Origin: Pseudidiomarina woesei
GTDB taxonomy: Bacteria; Pseudomonadota; Gammaproteobacteria; Enterobacterales; Alteromonadaceae
Length of the DNA stretch: 64,000 nucleotides
Reading direction: 5' to 3'
Assembly: GCF_001418345.1 (NCBI RefSeq)
Contig: NZ_LIPW01000001.1
Location: forward strand, 532,429 to 596,428
In this document: one piece after another, positions 8,664 to 17,825 of the stretch
Layout of the letters: every line of letters starts with the position of its first letter
How positions within the stretch are numbered: the first letter of the stretch is position 1
The notes under the pieces: model-generated
Databases searched by the model: none
The model's input: the letters and a program-made list of their open reading frames with translations, nothing else
What the model was told of the DNA's origin: nothing
Translations under genes and position numbers: made by a program

Positions 8664-9914
8664 TTACTCGTCATCTGCTATTAATCGTTGAAATACCGCT
8701 AAGGTGGCAAAGTCACCGGCGGCGCCAGCATCGCGCATCATACGCGTGGGCTGATGTAAAAACTGTTTGGTTAAGCGTTGTGTCAACTCTTGCACCACAT
8801 CTTCAGGGCTCTTACCCGCTTGCAACTGCGCCCGTGCTCGCGCCAATTGCTCTTCAGCCATGCGCTGATTTGCTTGCCGAAAATCACGCAAAATATCCAC
8901 GTGATCAAGCTGTCGCATCCAAGCGGTAAACGCATCACTATGTTCACGTATAATCACTTTCGCTTCAGCAGCCGCTTCTTCACGGTTGCGCAAATTCTCA
9001 GTGATAATGCCTTGCAAGTCATCAACGGTATATAAAAACGCATCGTTAAGATCGTTCACTTGCTCTTCAATATCACGCGGCACCGCAAGGTCAATCAGTA
9101 ACATAGGCTGTCGGCGCCGAGCCTTTAATGCACTTTCAATTAAGCCCTTACCAATAATCGGCAAGGGGCTAGCGGTTGAGCTAATCACAATATCCGCTTG
9201 CGGCAATAATTCGGGCAGCTCTCCCAAAGTATGCGCTTGACCATTAAATTTTTCAGCAACGTCTGTGGCGCGCGAAATTGTACGATTGGCAACCATTAAC
9301 TGCTTAACGCCCTGCTCAGTTAGGTGTTGCGCAACCAGCTCTGCGGTATCACCCGCGCCAACCAGCAACACGCGCGATTGCGGCAACTCAGCGAATATTT
9401 GCTTCGCCAAATTCACCGCAGCAAACGCGACTGAAACCGCATTTTCGCCTACTTTGGTTTCGCTGCGTACGGTTTTAGCAACTCGGAACGTACTTTGAAA
9501 TAAGCGCTCTAATACCGTGCCAACGCTCGCTTGGTTACGCGCAAATTGATAAGCTTGCTTCACTTGGCCCAGAATTTGCGGTTCGCCAAGCACCAACGAA
9601 TCAAGGCCACTGGCTACCGCCATTAAATGCTCAATCGCTTGATCGTCTTGGTAGGTGTAACAATGCTCACGTAATTGTTCGAGTGGAATGCGATGATAGC
9701 CAGCTAACCAGCCGACCAGCATATCGGCGGAGCTTGCACCATGACAATATAACTCGGTGCGATTACAGGTAGATAAGATTACCGCTTCGCCCACACCAGT
9801 TTGCTCGCGCAGAGCCGGCAGCGCTTGGTGCAACTGCTCGGGCGAGAAGGCAACTTGCTCCCGTAATGCTACGGAAGCGGTTTTGTGGTTAACACCTAAT
9901 GCGAAAATGGTCAT
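8664..9914 (-). CDS. hemA: Glutamyl-tRNA reductase HemA
   Basis: Reduces glutamyl-tRNA to glutamate-1-semialdehyde with NADPH, the committed step of C5-pathway haem synthesis. The ATG at 9914 gives 416 residues starting MTIFALGVNHKTASVALRE, matching the family; the longer open frame to 10115 runs into the divergent lolB region and is not used. Visible landmarks are the catalytic Cys in STCNRTELY, the NADPH-binding VLLVGAGDTAELVA and the dimerisation helices at the C-terminus. First gene of the leftward operon. Confidence 0.96.
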   Translation of the reverse strand: MTIFALGVNHKTASVALREQVAFSPEQLHQALPALREQTGVGEAVILSTCNRTELYCHGASSADMLVGWLAGYHRIPLEQLREHCYTYQDDQAIEHLMAVASGLDSLVLGEPQILGQVKQAYQFARNQASVGTVLERLFQSTFRVAKTVRSETKVGENAVSVAFAAVNLAKQIFAELPQSRVLLVGAGDTAELVAQHLTEQGVKQLMVANRTISRATDVAEKFNGQAHTLGELPELLPQADIVISSTASPLPIIGKGLIESALKARRRQPMLLIDLAVPRDIEEQVNDLNDAFLYTVDDLQGIITENLRNREEAAAEAKVIIREHSDAFTAWMRQLDHVDILRDFRQANQRMAEEQLARARAQLQAGKSPEDVVQELTQRLTKQFLHQPTRMMRDAGAAGDFATLAVFQRLIADDE

Positions 9915-10014
9915 AATAGCAAAAAATTGCGAGCCTCTGACTACTGCGAAACGCTGGCAATTGTACGTGAAAGCCCGCATGATGAAAAGCACGCGAACAG
10001 GGATACCTGAGTGA

Positions 10015-10647
10015 ATGAAACGTCTTCTTTTAGTAGTACTCACAAGTAGTTGGTTGGTGGCTTGCAGCAGCGTTCCTGAACCGACAACCCATACCACGGT
10101 GGCAGCCGCGGCCATAAATAGTCAACAACAGCAATTGCAGCAGCTTAACCAGTGGCGCCTGCGCGGCCAAATGGCTTTGTTTGACTTGCGTCAAGATGAC
10201 CGCCACGGGCTGTATATTGACTGGTTTTACAGTGCTGAATTACTCACCATGCGCTTTTCGCACCCGCTGCGCGGTACTATTGCACGATTAGAGCAGCGTG
10301 ACGGCTATGCTGAATTAATTGACGATGACGACAATCGCTATTATGGCCGTAATGCTCAAGAGCTTTTGCTGAAGTATTTCAATATCGATTTACCGGTCGA
10401 CATGCTCAATAGCGTGGTCATGGGTAAGCAACTACCCACCATGGCAGAAACGAAATACCAACTGCAATCCACTGACACCCAGCAATTAGCGCTACTTTCA
10501 GACTTTGTCATGGTCGCCGCAGACCAGTTATGGAACGCACAATTACGCCAATATCAGCCTGTTAACGGTATTTATGTACCGCATAGTATTGACTTAACAG
10601 CGCAAACCTGGCGTTTAAAACTGAAGGTGTCTGAATGGAAGTTTTAA
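10015..10647 (+). CDS. lolB: Outer-membrane lipoprotein receptor LolB
   Basis: Accepts lipoproteins from the periplasmic carrier LolA and inserts them into the outer membrane. The 210-residue precursor has a lipoprotein signal with lipobox LVAC (Cys17), followed by Ser-Ser rather than Asp, which fits outer-membrane sorting. The mature part contains the LolB-like WRLRGQMALFD and LRGTIARLEQRDGYAEL blocks. It is divergent from hemA and overlaps ispE by 13 bp, the same arrangement as in E. coli. Confidence 0.93.
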   Translation: MKRLLLVVLTSSWLVACSSVPEPTTHTTVAAAAINSQQQQLQQLNQWRLRGQMALFDLRQDDRHGLYIDWFYSAELLTMRFSHPLRGTIARLEQRDGYAELIDDDDNRYYGRNAQELLLKYFNIDLPVDMLNSVVMGKQLPTMAETKYQLQSTDTQQLALLSDFVMVAADQLWNAQLRQYQPVNGIYVPHSIDLTAQTWRLKLKVSEWKF

Positions 10648-11522
10648 CCCTACCGGCGGTCGCCAAACTCAACTTATTTCTACACATAGTTGGTCAGCGC
10701 GAAAACGGCTATCACAATTTACAAACGCTGTTTCAGTTTGTGGACTTTGGCGACAGCTTAACTTTTACCAGCAAACAAACCGCTGATATTACGCTAAGTT
10801 GCACCGAGCCCGCCCTAGAGTCGGCCGATAACCTCGTCCTCAAAGCCGCCCAATTGTTACGCCATGACGCAAAACAGCTCGGCTTATTGCATTTAGCACA
10901 TGGCGTGCATATTCACATCGACAAACGACTGCCCTTTGGCGGCGGTTTAGGTGGAGGGTCTTCCGACGCGGCGACCACCCTACTGGCGCTGCGTCATTTG
11001 TGGCAGTTGCCAATTAATGACGACCAACTGGCCGAACTTGGTCTGCAATTAGGCGCTGACATTCCGGTGTTTGTGCGCGGCCACGCCGCATTCGCTGAAG
11101 GCGTGGGCGAGCATTTGCAATTGGCTGAGCCGCCCTGCTTATGGTACTTGGTGGTTCACCCTGGCGTAGAAATTAGCACGCCCAGTATATTTAAAAACCC
11201 AGAGCTAAAACGCGACCACAGCCCTTTAAAATGGCCGCACTGGAGTTGGGAAACCACGACCAATGACTGCGAGCCGCTAGTTCGACGACTCTACCCAGAA
11301 GTTGCCAACGCCCTCGACTGGTTGGTAGAATACGCGCCGTCTCGGCTGACCGGTACCGGTGCCTGTATTTTTGGCCGATTCGACAGCGAGACACTCGCCC
11401 GTGCTGCGCTACAACGGATGCCCGCACACTGGACAGGATTTGTCGCTCGAGGCCTGAACGAAAACCCGGTCTGCCAGCAACTGCGGCAGGCTTCAACTGT
11501 GAACCTAACCAACCAAGACTGA
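10635..11522 (+). CDS. ispE: 4-diphosphocytidyl-2-C-methyl-D-erythritol kinase IspE
   Basis: A GHMP-family kinase that phosphorylates CDP-methylerythritol at position 2 in the non-mevalonate isoprenoid pathway. The 295 residues start with the family pattern [22 protein letters not shown], have the ATP-binding glycine loop [17 protein letters not shown], and end with the GHMP C-terminal motif [10 protein letters not shown]. It starts inside lolB, so translational coupling is likely, and prs follows after 8 bp. Confidence 0.96.
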   Translation: MEVLTLPAVAKLNLFLHIVGQRENGYHNLQTLFQFVDFGDSLTFTSKQTADITLSCTEPALESADNLVLKAAQLLRHDAKQLGLLHLAHGVHIHIDKRLPFGGGLGGGSSDAATTLLALRHLWQLPINDDQLAELGLQLGADIPVFVRGHAAFAEGVGEHLQLAEPPCLWYLVVHPGVEISTPSIFKNPELKRDHSPLKWPHWSWETTTNDCEPLVRRLYPEVANALDWLVEYAPSRLTGTGACIFGRFDSETLARAALQRMPAHWTGFVARGLNENPVCQQLRQASTVNLTNQD

Positions 11523-11530
11523 GGTTTAGT

Positions 11531-12478
11531 GTGCCTGACATGAAGCTCTTTGCTGGCAATGCGACGCCAGAACTCGCCCAAAAAATTGCCGACCGTTTAT
11601 ATATCAAACTAGGCGATGCTGAAGTTGGCCGTTTTAGCGACGGTGAAATTAGTGTCGTGATCAATGAAAACGTACGTGGTGCTGACGTTTTTATTATTCA
11701 ATCAACCTGTGCGCCAACCAACGATAACCTGATGGAACTTATCGTCATGGTCGACGCCCTACGCCGAGCTTCTGCAGGTCGTATTACCGCCGTCATGCCT
11801 TACTTTGGTTATGCACGCCAAGATCGCCGCGTGCGCTCTGCGCGGGTACCAATTACTGCGAAAGTTGTTGCTGACTTTTTATCAAGCGTCGGTGTTGACC
11901 GTGTTTTGACGGTGGACTTGCATGCTGAGCAAATTCAAGGCTTCTTTGACGTGCCGGTTGATAACGTTTTTGCTAGCCCAGTACTGATGGAACATTTACG
12001 TCAACAAGATTTCCACAACCCGGTGGTGGTCTCGCCAGATATCGGTGGTGTGGTTCGTGCTCGCGCTATTGCTAAATTGTTAAACGATATTGACCTCGCC
12101 ATTATTGACAAACGTCGCCCGCGGGCGAACGAGTCTCAAGTCATGCACATTATTGGTGACATTCAAGACCGCGACTGCATTATTGTCGACGACATGATCG
12201 ACACCGGTGGCACTTTGTGTAAAGCCGCTGAAGCACTGAAGAAAAATGGTGCTCGTCGCGTGTTTGCTTATGCTACGCACCCAATTTTCTCAGGTTCTGC
12301 GTTTGAGAACATCCGCGACTCACACATTGATCGTGTGGTGGTAACGGACAGCATTCCACTTGCACCAGAAATGAAAGCACTAGACAAGGTTCATCAGCTC
12401 ACCTTAAGCGGCATGTTGTCTGAAGCCTTACGCCGCGTCAGTAACGAAGAATCAATCTCGGCAATGTTCGAGTATTGA
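11531..12478 (+). CDS. prs: Ribose-phosphate pyrophosphokinase Prs
   Basis: Makes PRPP from ribose 5-phosphate and ATP, feeding purine, pyrimidine, NAD, histidine and tryptophan synthesis. The sequence is extremely close to E. coli Prs, including [25 protein letters not shown], the [11 protein letters not shown] block and the PRPP-binding [12 protein letters not shown] use the GTG at 11531 (giving PDMKLFAGN after the start), because E. coli also starts with this residue order; the ATG at 11540 is the alternative. Full length, 315 residues. Confidence 0.96.
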   Translation: MPDMKLFAGNATPELAQKIADRLYIKLGDAEVGRFSDGEISVVINENVRGADVFIIQSTCAPTNDNLMELIVMVDALRRASAGRITAVMPYFGYARQDRRVRSARVPITAKVVADFLSSVGVDRVLTVDLHAEQIQGFFDVPVDNVFASPVLMEHLRQQDFHNPVVVSPDIGGVVRARAIAKLLNDIDLAIIDKRRPRANESQVMHIIGDIQDRDCIIVDDMIDTGGTLCKAAEALKKNGARRVFAYATHPIFSGSAFENIRDSHIDRVVVTDSIPLAPEMKALDKVHQLTLSGMLSEALRRVSNEESISAMFEY

Positions 12479-12484
12479 TTGAAA

Positions 12485-12521
12485 TTCAAGGGCGCTGGTG
12501 GTACTATTCCGCGCCCTTGAA
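12485..12521 (+). terminator. Perfect 11-bp hairpin between prs and rplY
   Basis: TTCAAGGGCGC at 12485-12495 pairs perfectly with GCGCCCTTGAA at 12511-12521 around a 15-nt loop. It begins 7 bp after the prs stop. The usual U-run is missing directly after the stem; a short T-run comes about 14 bp later. It could be a weak or factor-dependent terminator, an mRNA-stabilising 3' end for the ispE-prs message, or an attenuator before rplY. Confidence 0.55.
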
Positions 12522-12603
12522 AACCCAATCAGATTTTTGAGGAACACGTCGGGTATTTGGTCGCGAATAGCCGGCTTATTTTTATTTAACGGAGACCATC
12601 CAT

Positions 12604-13272
12604 ATGGCAACTATCGATTTTACTATCCAAGCAGAACTCCGCACGGATACAGGGAAAGGTGCGAGCCGCCGCCTGCGTCGTGAGGAAAAAGTGCCTGCAA
12701 TTTTATACGGTGCTGACAAAGAAGCCGTTTCAATTACTGTTGATCACAACAAAGTGAACAACATGGCTGACCACGAAGCTTTTTACTCGCACATTTTGAC
12801 TTTGGTTATTGACGGCAAGAAGCACGAAGCTATCTTAAAAGACGTTCAACGTCACCCGTACAAGCCAAAATTGACTCACTTGGATTTCCAACGTGTTGTT
12901 AAAGGTCAAAAACTTCACACTCACGTACCAGTTCACTTCGTTAACGAAGCAAGCGCTGTTGGCGTGAAAGAAGAAGGCGGCGTTGTGATTCACCACATTG
13001 CAGACGTTGAAGTTACCTGCTTGCCAAAAGACTTGCCAGAGTTCGTAGAAGTTGACGTAGCCAACTTGAAATTAGGCGAAACCTTGCACTTAACTGACTT
13101 GAACATGCCAAAAGGCGTTGAGTTAGTTGAGCTGGCTAAAGGTGAAGACCACGACCAAGCAGTGGTTTCAATTACTGCACCTCGTGTAGAAAAAGAAGCG
13201 GAAGAAACTGAAGAAGTTTCAGCTGAAGTTCCTACCGCTAAAGAAGCGAAAGAAGAAAAAGACGCTGAATAA
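12604..13272 (+). CDS. rplY: 50S ribosomal protein L25, long Ctc/TL5 form
   Basis: Binds 5S rRNA in the large subunit. The 222-residue product is the two-domain type: an N-terminal L25 domain (about 1-95, with [17 protein letters not shown]), a C-terminal TL5 domain (about 96-185, with [12 protein letters not shown] and [11 protein letters not shown]), and a Glu/Lys-rich tail (about 190-222). E. coli has only the short single-domain form. An ACGGAG lies upstream of the ATG. pth follows after 6 bp, a widespread pairing. Confidence 0.95.
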   Translation: MATIDFTIQAELRTDTGKGASRRLRREEKVPAILYGADKEAVSITVDHNKVNNMADHEAFYSHILTLVIDGKKHEAILKDVQRHPYKPKLTHLDFQRVVKGQKLHTHVPVHFVNEASAVGVKEEGGVVIHHIADVEVTCLPKDLPEFVEVDVANLKLGETLHLTDLNMPKGVELVELAKGEDHDQAVVSITAPRVEKEAEETEEVSAEVPTAKEAKEEKDAE

Positions 13273-13278
13273 GGTCTT

Positions 13279-13872
13279 ATGTCGACCATTCGCTTACTCG
13301 TGGGCCTGGGAAATCCAGGCCCCGAATACTCCCAAACTCGTCATAATGCAGGCTTTTGGCTAGTCGAGCAGTACGCTCGTATGTACGGCCAAACCCTTCA
13401 GCCTGAAACCAAATTTTTCGGTAACACCGCACGCATTCAAAAAGGCGCCATGGACTTGCGCGTATTGCAACCTATGCAATTTATGAATCGCAGCGGCAAT
13501 GCTGTTGCCACTTTGGCGAACTTTTATAAAATTCAGCCTGATGAAATTTTAGTGGCCTATGACGAGCTCGATTTACCACCTGGTGTTGCCAAATTCAAAA
13601 CAGGCGGTGGTAGTGGCGGGCATAATGGCATTAAAGACATTACCGCACGTTTAGGAACACCTGATTTTCATCGCTTACGTATTGGTATCGGTCATCCGGG
13701 TGACAAGTCAAAAGTTACCGGCTGGGTGCTAGGTAAAGCACCACAAGCTGACCAAACTTTGATGGACGATACCATTACGGAAGCCTGCCGTAGCATTGAT
13801 ATTTTATTGCAACAAGACATGCGCGCGGCACAGCAACACTTACACAGTTTTAAAGCACAGAGAGAGAACTAA
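13279..13872 (+). CDS. pth: Peptidyl-tRNA hydrolase
   Basis: Releases peptides from peptidyl-tRNA that has dropped off ribosomes, recycling tRNA. The 197 residues carry the family start [20 protein letters not shown], with the catalytic His at residue 22, then [35 protein letters not shown] and the [10 protein letters not shown] block. It lies between rplY and ychF with very short gaps (6 and 2 bp), so the three are an operon. Confidence 0.97.
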   Translation: MSTIRLLVGLGNPGPEYSQTRHNAGFWLVEQYARMYGQTLQPETKFFGNTARIQKGAMDLRVLQPMQFMNRSGNAVATLANFYKIQPDEILVAYDELDLPPGVAKFKTGGGSGGHNGIKDITARLGTPDFHRLRIGIGHPGDKSKVTGWVLGKAPQADQTLMDDTITEACRSIDILLQQDMRAAQQHLHSFKAQREN

Positions 13873-13874
13873 GC

Positions 13875-14966
13875 ATGGGATTCAAGTGTGGTATCGTCGG
13901 CTTGCCGAACGTAGGTAAATCAACGCTGTTTAACGCGCTCACCAAAGCCGGTATTGAAGCCGCGAACTTTCCTTTCTGTACTATTGAGCCGAACACCGGT
14001 GTGGTGGCAGTGCCAGACCCGCGCCTTGACCAATTGGCTGAAATTGTTAATCCACAACGCGTGGTACCAACGACCATGGAATTTGTGGATATCGCCGGCT
14101 TGGTAAAAGGCGCATCAAAAGGCGAAGGCTTAGGTAATCAATTCTTGGCCAACATTCGCGAAACTGATGCAATTGGTCACGTGGTTCGTTGCTTTGAAAA
14201 CGACAACATTGTGCACGTTGCCGGCAAAGTTGACCCCGCTGAAGATATTGAAGTGATCAACACTGAGTTAGCATTAGCTGATCTTGATAGCGTAGAGAAA
14301 GCCATTCATCGTCAAGGCAAAAAAGCCAAAGGCGGCGATAAACAGGCTGCGGCTGAAATTGCGGTGCTGCAAAAATTATTGCCAGCCCTTGAGAGCGGCG
14401 AAATGGCGCGTTCAGTGGCATTAACTGACGATGAAAAAGCCACTATTCGCAGCTACAACTTGTTGACCATGAAGCCCACGATGTACATTGCCAACGTGAA
14501 TGATGATGGCTTTGAAAACAACCCGTACTTAGACAAAGTACGTGATATTGCAGCCAAAGAAAACGCGATTGTGGTACCCGTGTGTGCCGAAATTGAATCG
14601 GAAATTGCCGAGCTTGACGACGAAGAAAAAGCTGAATTTATGGCCGATTTAGGTTTAACCGAGCCAGGCTTGAACCGCGTAATTCGCGGCGGCTATCAGT
14701 TATTGAACTTACAAACCTATTTCACTGCAGGTGTAAAAGAAGTGCGCGCGTGGACTATTCCTGTCGGCGCAACCGCCCCGCAAGCTGCTGGTAAAATTCA
14801 TACCGATTTTGAAAAAGGCTTTATTCGTGCTGTTGTCGTGGGCTTTGACGACTACATTCAGTTCAAGGGCGAACAAGGCGCAAAAGAAGCCGGCAAGCGC
14901 CGCGAAGAAGGTAAAGAGTACATCGTTAAAGATGGCGATGTGATTTTATTCCGTTTTAACGTTTAA
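13875..14966 (+). CDS. ychF: Ribosome-binding ATPase YchF
   Basis: An Obg-family P-loop protein (OLA1 type) that hydrolyses ATP rather than GTP and associates with ribosomes. The 363 residues include the Walker A loop [34 protein letters not shown] (switch II), the altered specificity motif in IANVNDDG, a helical hairpin (about 130-200) and the C-terminal TGS domain ending [11 protein letters not shown]. It starts 2 bp after pth. It is convergent with the sulfurtransferase gene; only 21 bp separate the stops. Confidence 0.97.
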   Translation: MGFKCGIVGLPNVGKSTLFNALTKAGIEAANFPFCTIEPNTGVVAVPDPRLDQLAEIVNPQRVVPTTMEFVDIAGLVKGASKGEGLGNQFLANIRETDAIGHVVRCFENDNIVHVAGKVDPAEDIEVINTELALADLDSVEKAIHRQGKKAKGGDKQAAAEIAVLQKLLPALESGEMARSVALTDDEKATIRSYNLLTMKPTMYIANVNDDGFENNPYLDKVRDIAAKENAIVVPVCAEIESEIAELDDEEKAEFMADLGLTEPGLNRVIRGGYQLLNLQTYFTAGVKEVRAWTIPVGATAPQAAGKIHTDFEKGFIRAVVVGFDDYIQFKGEQGAKEAGKRREEGKEYIVKDGDVILFRFNV

Positions 14967-14973
14967 AAGCCAA

Positions 14974-15015
14974 AGCGCTACTGGTTATTAGTTACTGGTT
15001 GCTAGTTGCTGGTTT
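14974..15015. repeat. Heptad repeat, copy 4 (diverged, one-armed)
   Basis: After AAAGCGCTA, six degenerate 7-bp units run on, approximately GTTATTA, GTTACTG, GTTGCTA and GTTGCTG. The AGCGCTA boundary matches copies 2 and 3 at 25 and 51.7 kb. No matching second arm is present. The tract covers the space after ychF and reads into the 3' end of the convergent sulfurtransferase gene, encoding its final residues. Confidence 0.65.
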
Positions 15016-15887
15016 TGCGAGAGCGCGCCGATGGGAAGCTGATTATCAGCGCCCCATTCGGCCCACGAGCCGTCATATAACTGCACATTTGAATACCCTG
15101 CCAAAAGCGCTGCCACTAGCAAAATACACGCGGTAATGCCTGAGCCACAGGTACAAATAATATTCGGCGATTTAGTGCAAATAAGCGCAGCAATCATTTC
15201 TTCAAGTTCATCAACATCTTTAAATTTACTGTCGTTAAGCACATTTAAAAACGGTAAGTTATACGACCCACGAATATGCCCACTACGCATGCCTTCACGC
15301 GGCTCTGCTTTTTGGCCTAAGAAGCGCTCTTGCGTGCGCGCGTCGATAATGGAATGTGCGCCGCATTGCGTTGCTTTAAGCACCTGCTTTTTATTGACTA
15401 GCCAACTCTGATCGAAGCGCGCCACGAAGTCACCACGTCGGCCCTTCGGAATAGCATATTTGTCAGTAACCGAGTAATTATCAGCCAGCCATTGCGGTAA
15501 GCCGCCATCCAAAATAAAGATCTTGGCAAACCCCATCGCTTTTAAAATAAGCCAAGCACGTGGGGCTGAGTAGATGCCTTGGTTGTCATATACAACAATA
15601 GTGTCGTCGGCATTGATGCCGAGCTGTTGAACATGCAAGGTCACTTGCTCAGCACTTGGAAAGGTGTTGGGTAATGGCGAGCGCGTATCGGTAAAGTTGT
15701 GCTCAAGTTTAAAGTCGAGCGCATGCGGAATCACAGTAAGTTCGTTATATTCCAACGGCGTACGGCCTACCACTTTGCTCATACTCGCATCAACAACAAC
15801 AAGGTTTGGCTGAGTTAAATTCTCAGCCAACCATTTAGTGCTGACTAAATACTTGTCTTTTGTTGATTGTGCTGCCGCTACATCCAT
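14988..15887 (-). CDS. sseA: 3-mercaptopyruvate sulfurtransferase (tandem rhodanese)
   Basis: Two rhodanese domains (about residues 15-140 and 165-285) over 299 residues. The catalytic Cys247 sits in the loop CGSGITA, which is the mercaptopyruvate sulfurtransferase signature; thiosulfate-type rhodaneses have a charged CRKGVT-like loop. The N-terminal domain lacks a catalytic Cys, as usual. The frame is open to 15971, but the ATG at 15887 avoids overlap with the permease gene and has AAAGG upstream. The last residues (about QQLATSN) are encoded by a heptad repeat, so the natural C-terminus may have been altered. Confidence 0.88.
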   Translation of the reverse strand: MDVAAAQSTKDKYLVSTKWLAENLTQPNLVVVDASMSKVVGRTPLEYNELTVIPHALDFKLEHNFTDTRSPLPNTFPSAEQVTLHVQQLGINADDTIVVYDNQGIYSAPRAWLILKAMGFAKIFILDGGLPQWLADNYSVTDKYAIPKGRRGDFVARFDQSWLVNKKQVLKATQCGAHSIIDARTQERFLGQKAEPREGMRSGHIRGSYNLPFLNVLNDSKFKDVDELEEMIAALICTKSPNIICTCGSGITACILLVAALLAGYSNVQLYDGSWAEWGADNQLPIGALSQNQQLATSN

Positions 15888-15925
15888 GAAAAACAGCCTT
15901 TTAGCAATTGATTTGATTTGTTGTT

Positions 15926-17302
15926 TTATTGATAACCAATTGTAACGGCAACAAGCATAGCTATAGCACACGCAATAATCAACTTAATCATTAACGGTGC
16001 AATAAATTTAAACCAACGTTCGTAAGGAACTCCGGCAAGCCCCAGTATCCCCATTAACACAGGGTTCGTTGGCACAATCATATTCATTAAACCGTCACCC
16101 ATTTGAAACGCCAACACGGCAATTTGACGACCAATGCCCGCGGTATCGGCAATCGGCACCATAATTGGCATGGTTACAAATGCTTGGCCACTGCCTGACG
16201 GAATAAACAGATTCAAAATACTTTGAATAACCAACATGCTAACAGCACCAAAATGCGCACCAAAGGCTTCAACTGGCATTGCCAAATAATAAATCACGGT
16301 ATCTAAAACTTGGCCTTGCTCCATGATCATCGCAATTGAGCGCGCAAAACCGATCAGCAATGCTGTTGCGGTCAGTTCCGCAGCCCCTTCAATAAACTTA
16401 TTTGCAGCATCGCTAGCGCCCATTTTGCTGACCATAGCGGCAAACAGACCGAACCCCAAAAACAAAGCACTCAGTTCAACTAAGTACCACCCGTGAACTT
16501 TTATGCCCCACACCAGCAGGCCCAACACGCCAACAAAACCGAACAAAATAATCTTATGCCGGCCATTTAAAGCGGGGTATTCAGTGGTTTCATGGGTGGC
16601 TTTCGGCGTTATGTCTGCTAACAGTGACGCCGACGGGTCTACGGCTACTTTCTTGGCATAGCGATACACATGATGAAAGCCAATAGCAAATAAAACCGGC
16701 CACAACAGTAAGCGATACCAAAGCCCTGACGCAGGCGGAACTTCAGCAATAGACTGCGCAATAAGTAACGTGAACGGATTAAATAACGACAAGCCATAGC
16801 CAATGCCATAACCGACAATGAGAATACCCATGGCGGTTATGCCATCAAGTTTCAGTGCGCGGCATAAAGCCACCAGCATGGCAACGAAAATCAAATACTC
16901 TTCGGCAACCCCAATCAGCGCAGAAAAAATACCAAAAGTAAGCATACCGCCCAAAATCAGCCATCCGGTTTTGTCGGCAAATTTTGCAAGTAGCAGGCCA
17001 ATCACTGCATCGAGCATACCGGTGGCGCGTAAAATGCCCATCACACCGCCAATAAGCAGCACGAAGAATATAACGCCTTGGGCATCACCTAGTGCTTGGG
17101 GAATTACGGTAAACAACGTAAGCGGCGACAACAACGGTTGTTCAGCAAGGACGCTGTAGGTGCCAGGCGCAACAACGTTTTGGCCAATGTCGTTCACTGT
17201 GCGTTCAAATTCGCCGGCGGGAATAATCCATGTTAGCACCAGCGCTGCGATCATCATGTACATCATCAGCACCAGCGTATGCGGAATTTTGAATTTCATC
17301 AT
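15926..17302 (-). CDS. YfcC-family permease
   Basis: An inner-membrane protein of 458 residues with about twelve hydrophobic segments. It begins with the YfcC-like FKIPHTLVLMMYMMIAALVLTWIIPAGEFER (residues 3-33) and has IPSGSGQAFVTMPIMVP and GDGLMNMIVPTNPVLMG, typical of this family and of the wider ArsB/citrate transporter group. The substrate is not known; anaerobic dicarboxylate or basic amino acid transport has been suggested for relatives. It lies 38 bp upstream of sseA in the same direction and is probably co-transcribed. Confidence 0.85.
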   Translation of the reverse strand: MMKFKIPHTLVLMMYMMIAALVLTWIIPAGEFERTVNDIGQNVVAPGTYSVLAEQPLLSPLTLFTVIPQALGDAQGVIFFVLLIGGVMGILRATGMLDAVIGLLLAKFADKTGWLILGGMLTFGIFSALIGVAEEYLIFVAMLVALCRALKLDGITAMGILIVGYGIGYGLSLFNPFTLLIAQSIAEVPPASGLWYRLLLWPVLFAIGFHHVYRYAKKVAVDPSASLLADITPKATHETTEYPALNGRHKIILFGFVGVLGLLVWGIKVHGWYLVELSALFLGFGLFAAMVSKMGASDAANKFIEGAAELTATALLIGFARSIAMIMEQGQVLDTVIYYLAMPVEAFGAHFGAVSMLVIQSILNLFIPSGSGQAFVTMPIMVPIADTAGIGRQIAVLAFQMGDGLMNMIVPTNPVLMGILGLAGVPYERWFKFIAPLMIKLIIACAIAMLVAVTIGYQ

Positions 17303-17340
17303 GGTGGGAAAAACCTTGTTTTTGTTTTAGTTATAAAGCG

Positions 17341-17793
17341 TTAACGTTGAATCACGTCGTTATGCATGGCGGCAAGTATAGCAAGTAATCGGTTTTGTGT
17401 ACTCACTGCAACGTCATGTGTTTCCATAGCTGTAATTAAATTTTCAACAATGGCATTAAACTCTGCTCGGCTAATGTTCATGCCTTTGTGTACCTCAGGC
17501 ATGGAAGCACCCTTATAGATGCATGGGCCGCCGCTTAATTCACATATATGTTCACTAATTTGGGTATGAAATCGCTCAATATCAGCATTAACGAAGTGGT
17601 GCACCACACGTTCGTCTTCCGCAATATTGAGTACAAAGGTTTCCATCATTTGACGAATACCGTCATGCCCACCTAAGTCGTCATATAATGCGGTACTGCG
17701 CGTTGCGGTGGTGTCAGAACTTGCGGCAACTTGATGGCTCATGAATACCGTTAGTATCAACAATAATGCTCTAAAAACGCTCAAATCTCGCAT
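17341..17793 (-). CDS. Exported group-1 truncated haemoglobin
   Basis: Residues about 33-150 form a truncated globin: LYDDLGGHDGIRQMMETFV (helices A-B), FHTQISEHICELSGGPCIYKG (helix E region) and EVHKGMNIS with the proximal haem-ligand His102. The first 24 residues are a clear Sec signal (hydrophobic core about 8-18, likely cleavage after VAA). Most truncated haemoglobins are cytoplasmic, so periplasmic location is notable. The Cys84/Cys91 pair could form a disulfide there. Likely ligands are O2 or NO. It follows the DUF3034 gene by 32 bp and appears to be the last gene of that operon. Confidence 0.87.
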   Translation of the reverse strand: MRDLSVFRALLLILTVFMSHQVAASSDTTATRSTALYDDLGGHDGIRQMMETFVLNIAEDERVVHHFVNADIERFHTQISEHICELSGGPCIYKGASMPEVHKGMNISRAEFNAIVENLITAMETHDVAVSTQNRLLAILAAMHNDVIQR

Positions 17794-17825
17794 TGTTCAA
17801 TTCCTTTTATGACCTTGTACCATAA

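Noticed and set aside
11191-11664. Open frame of 157 codons across the ispE-prs junction, minus strand
   Set aside because: Both overlapped genes are strongly conserved and full length; the antisense translation is Arg/Ser-rich without motifs.
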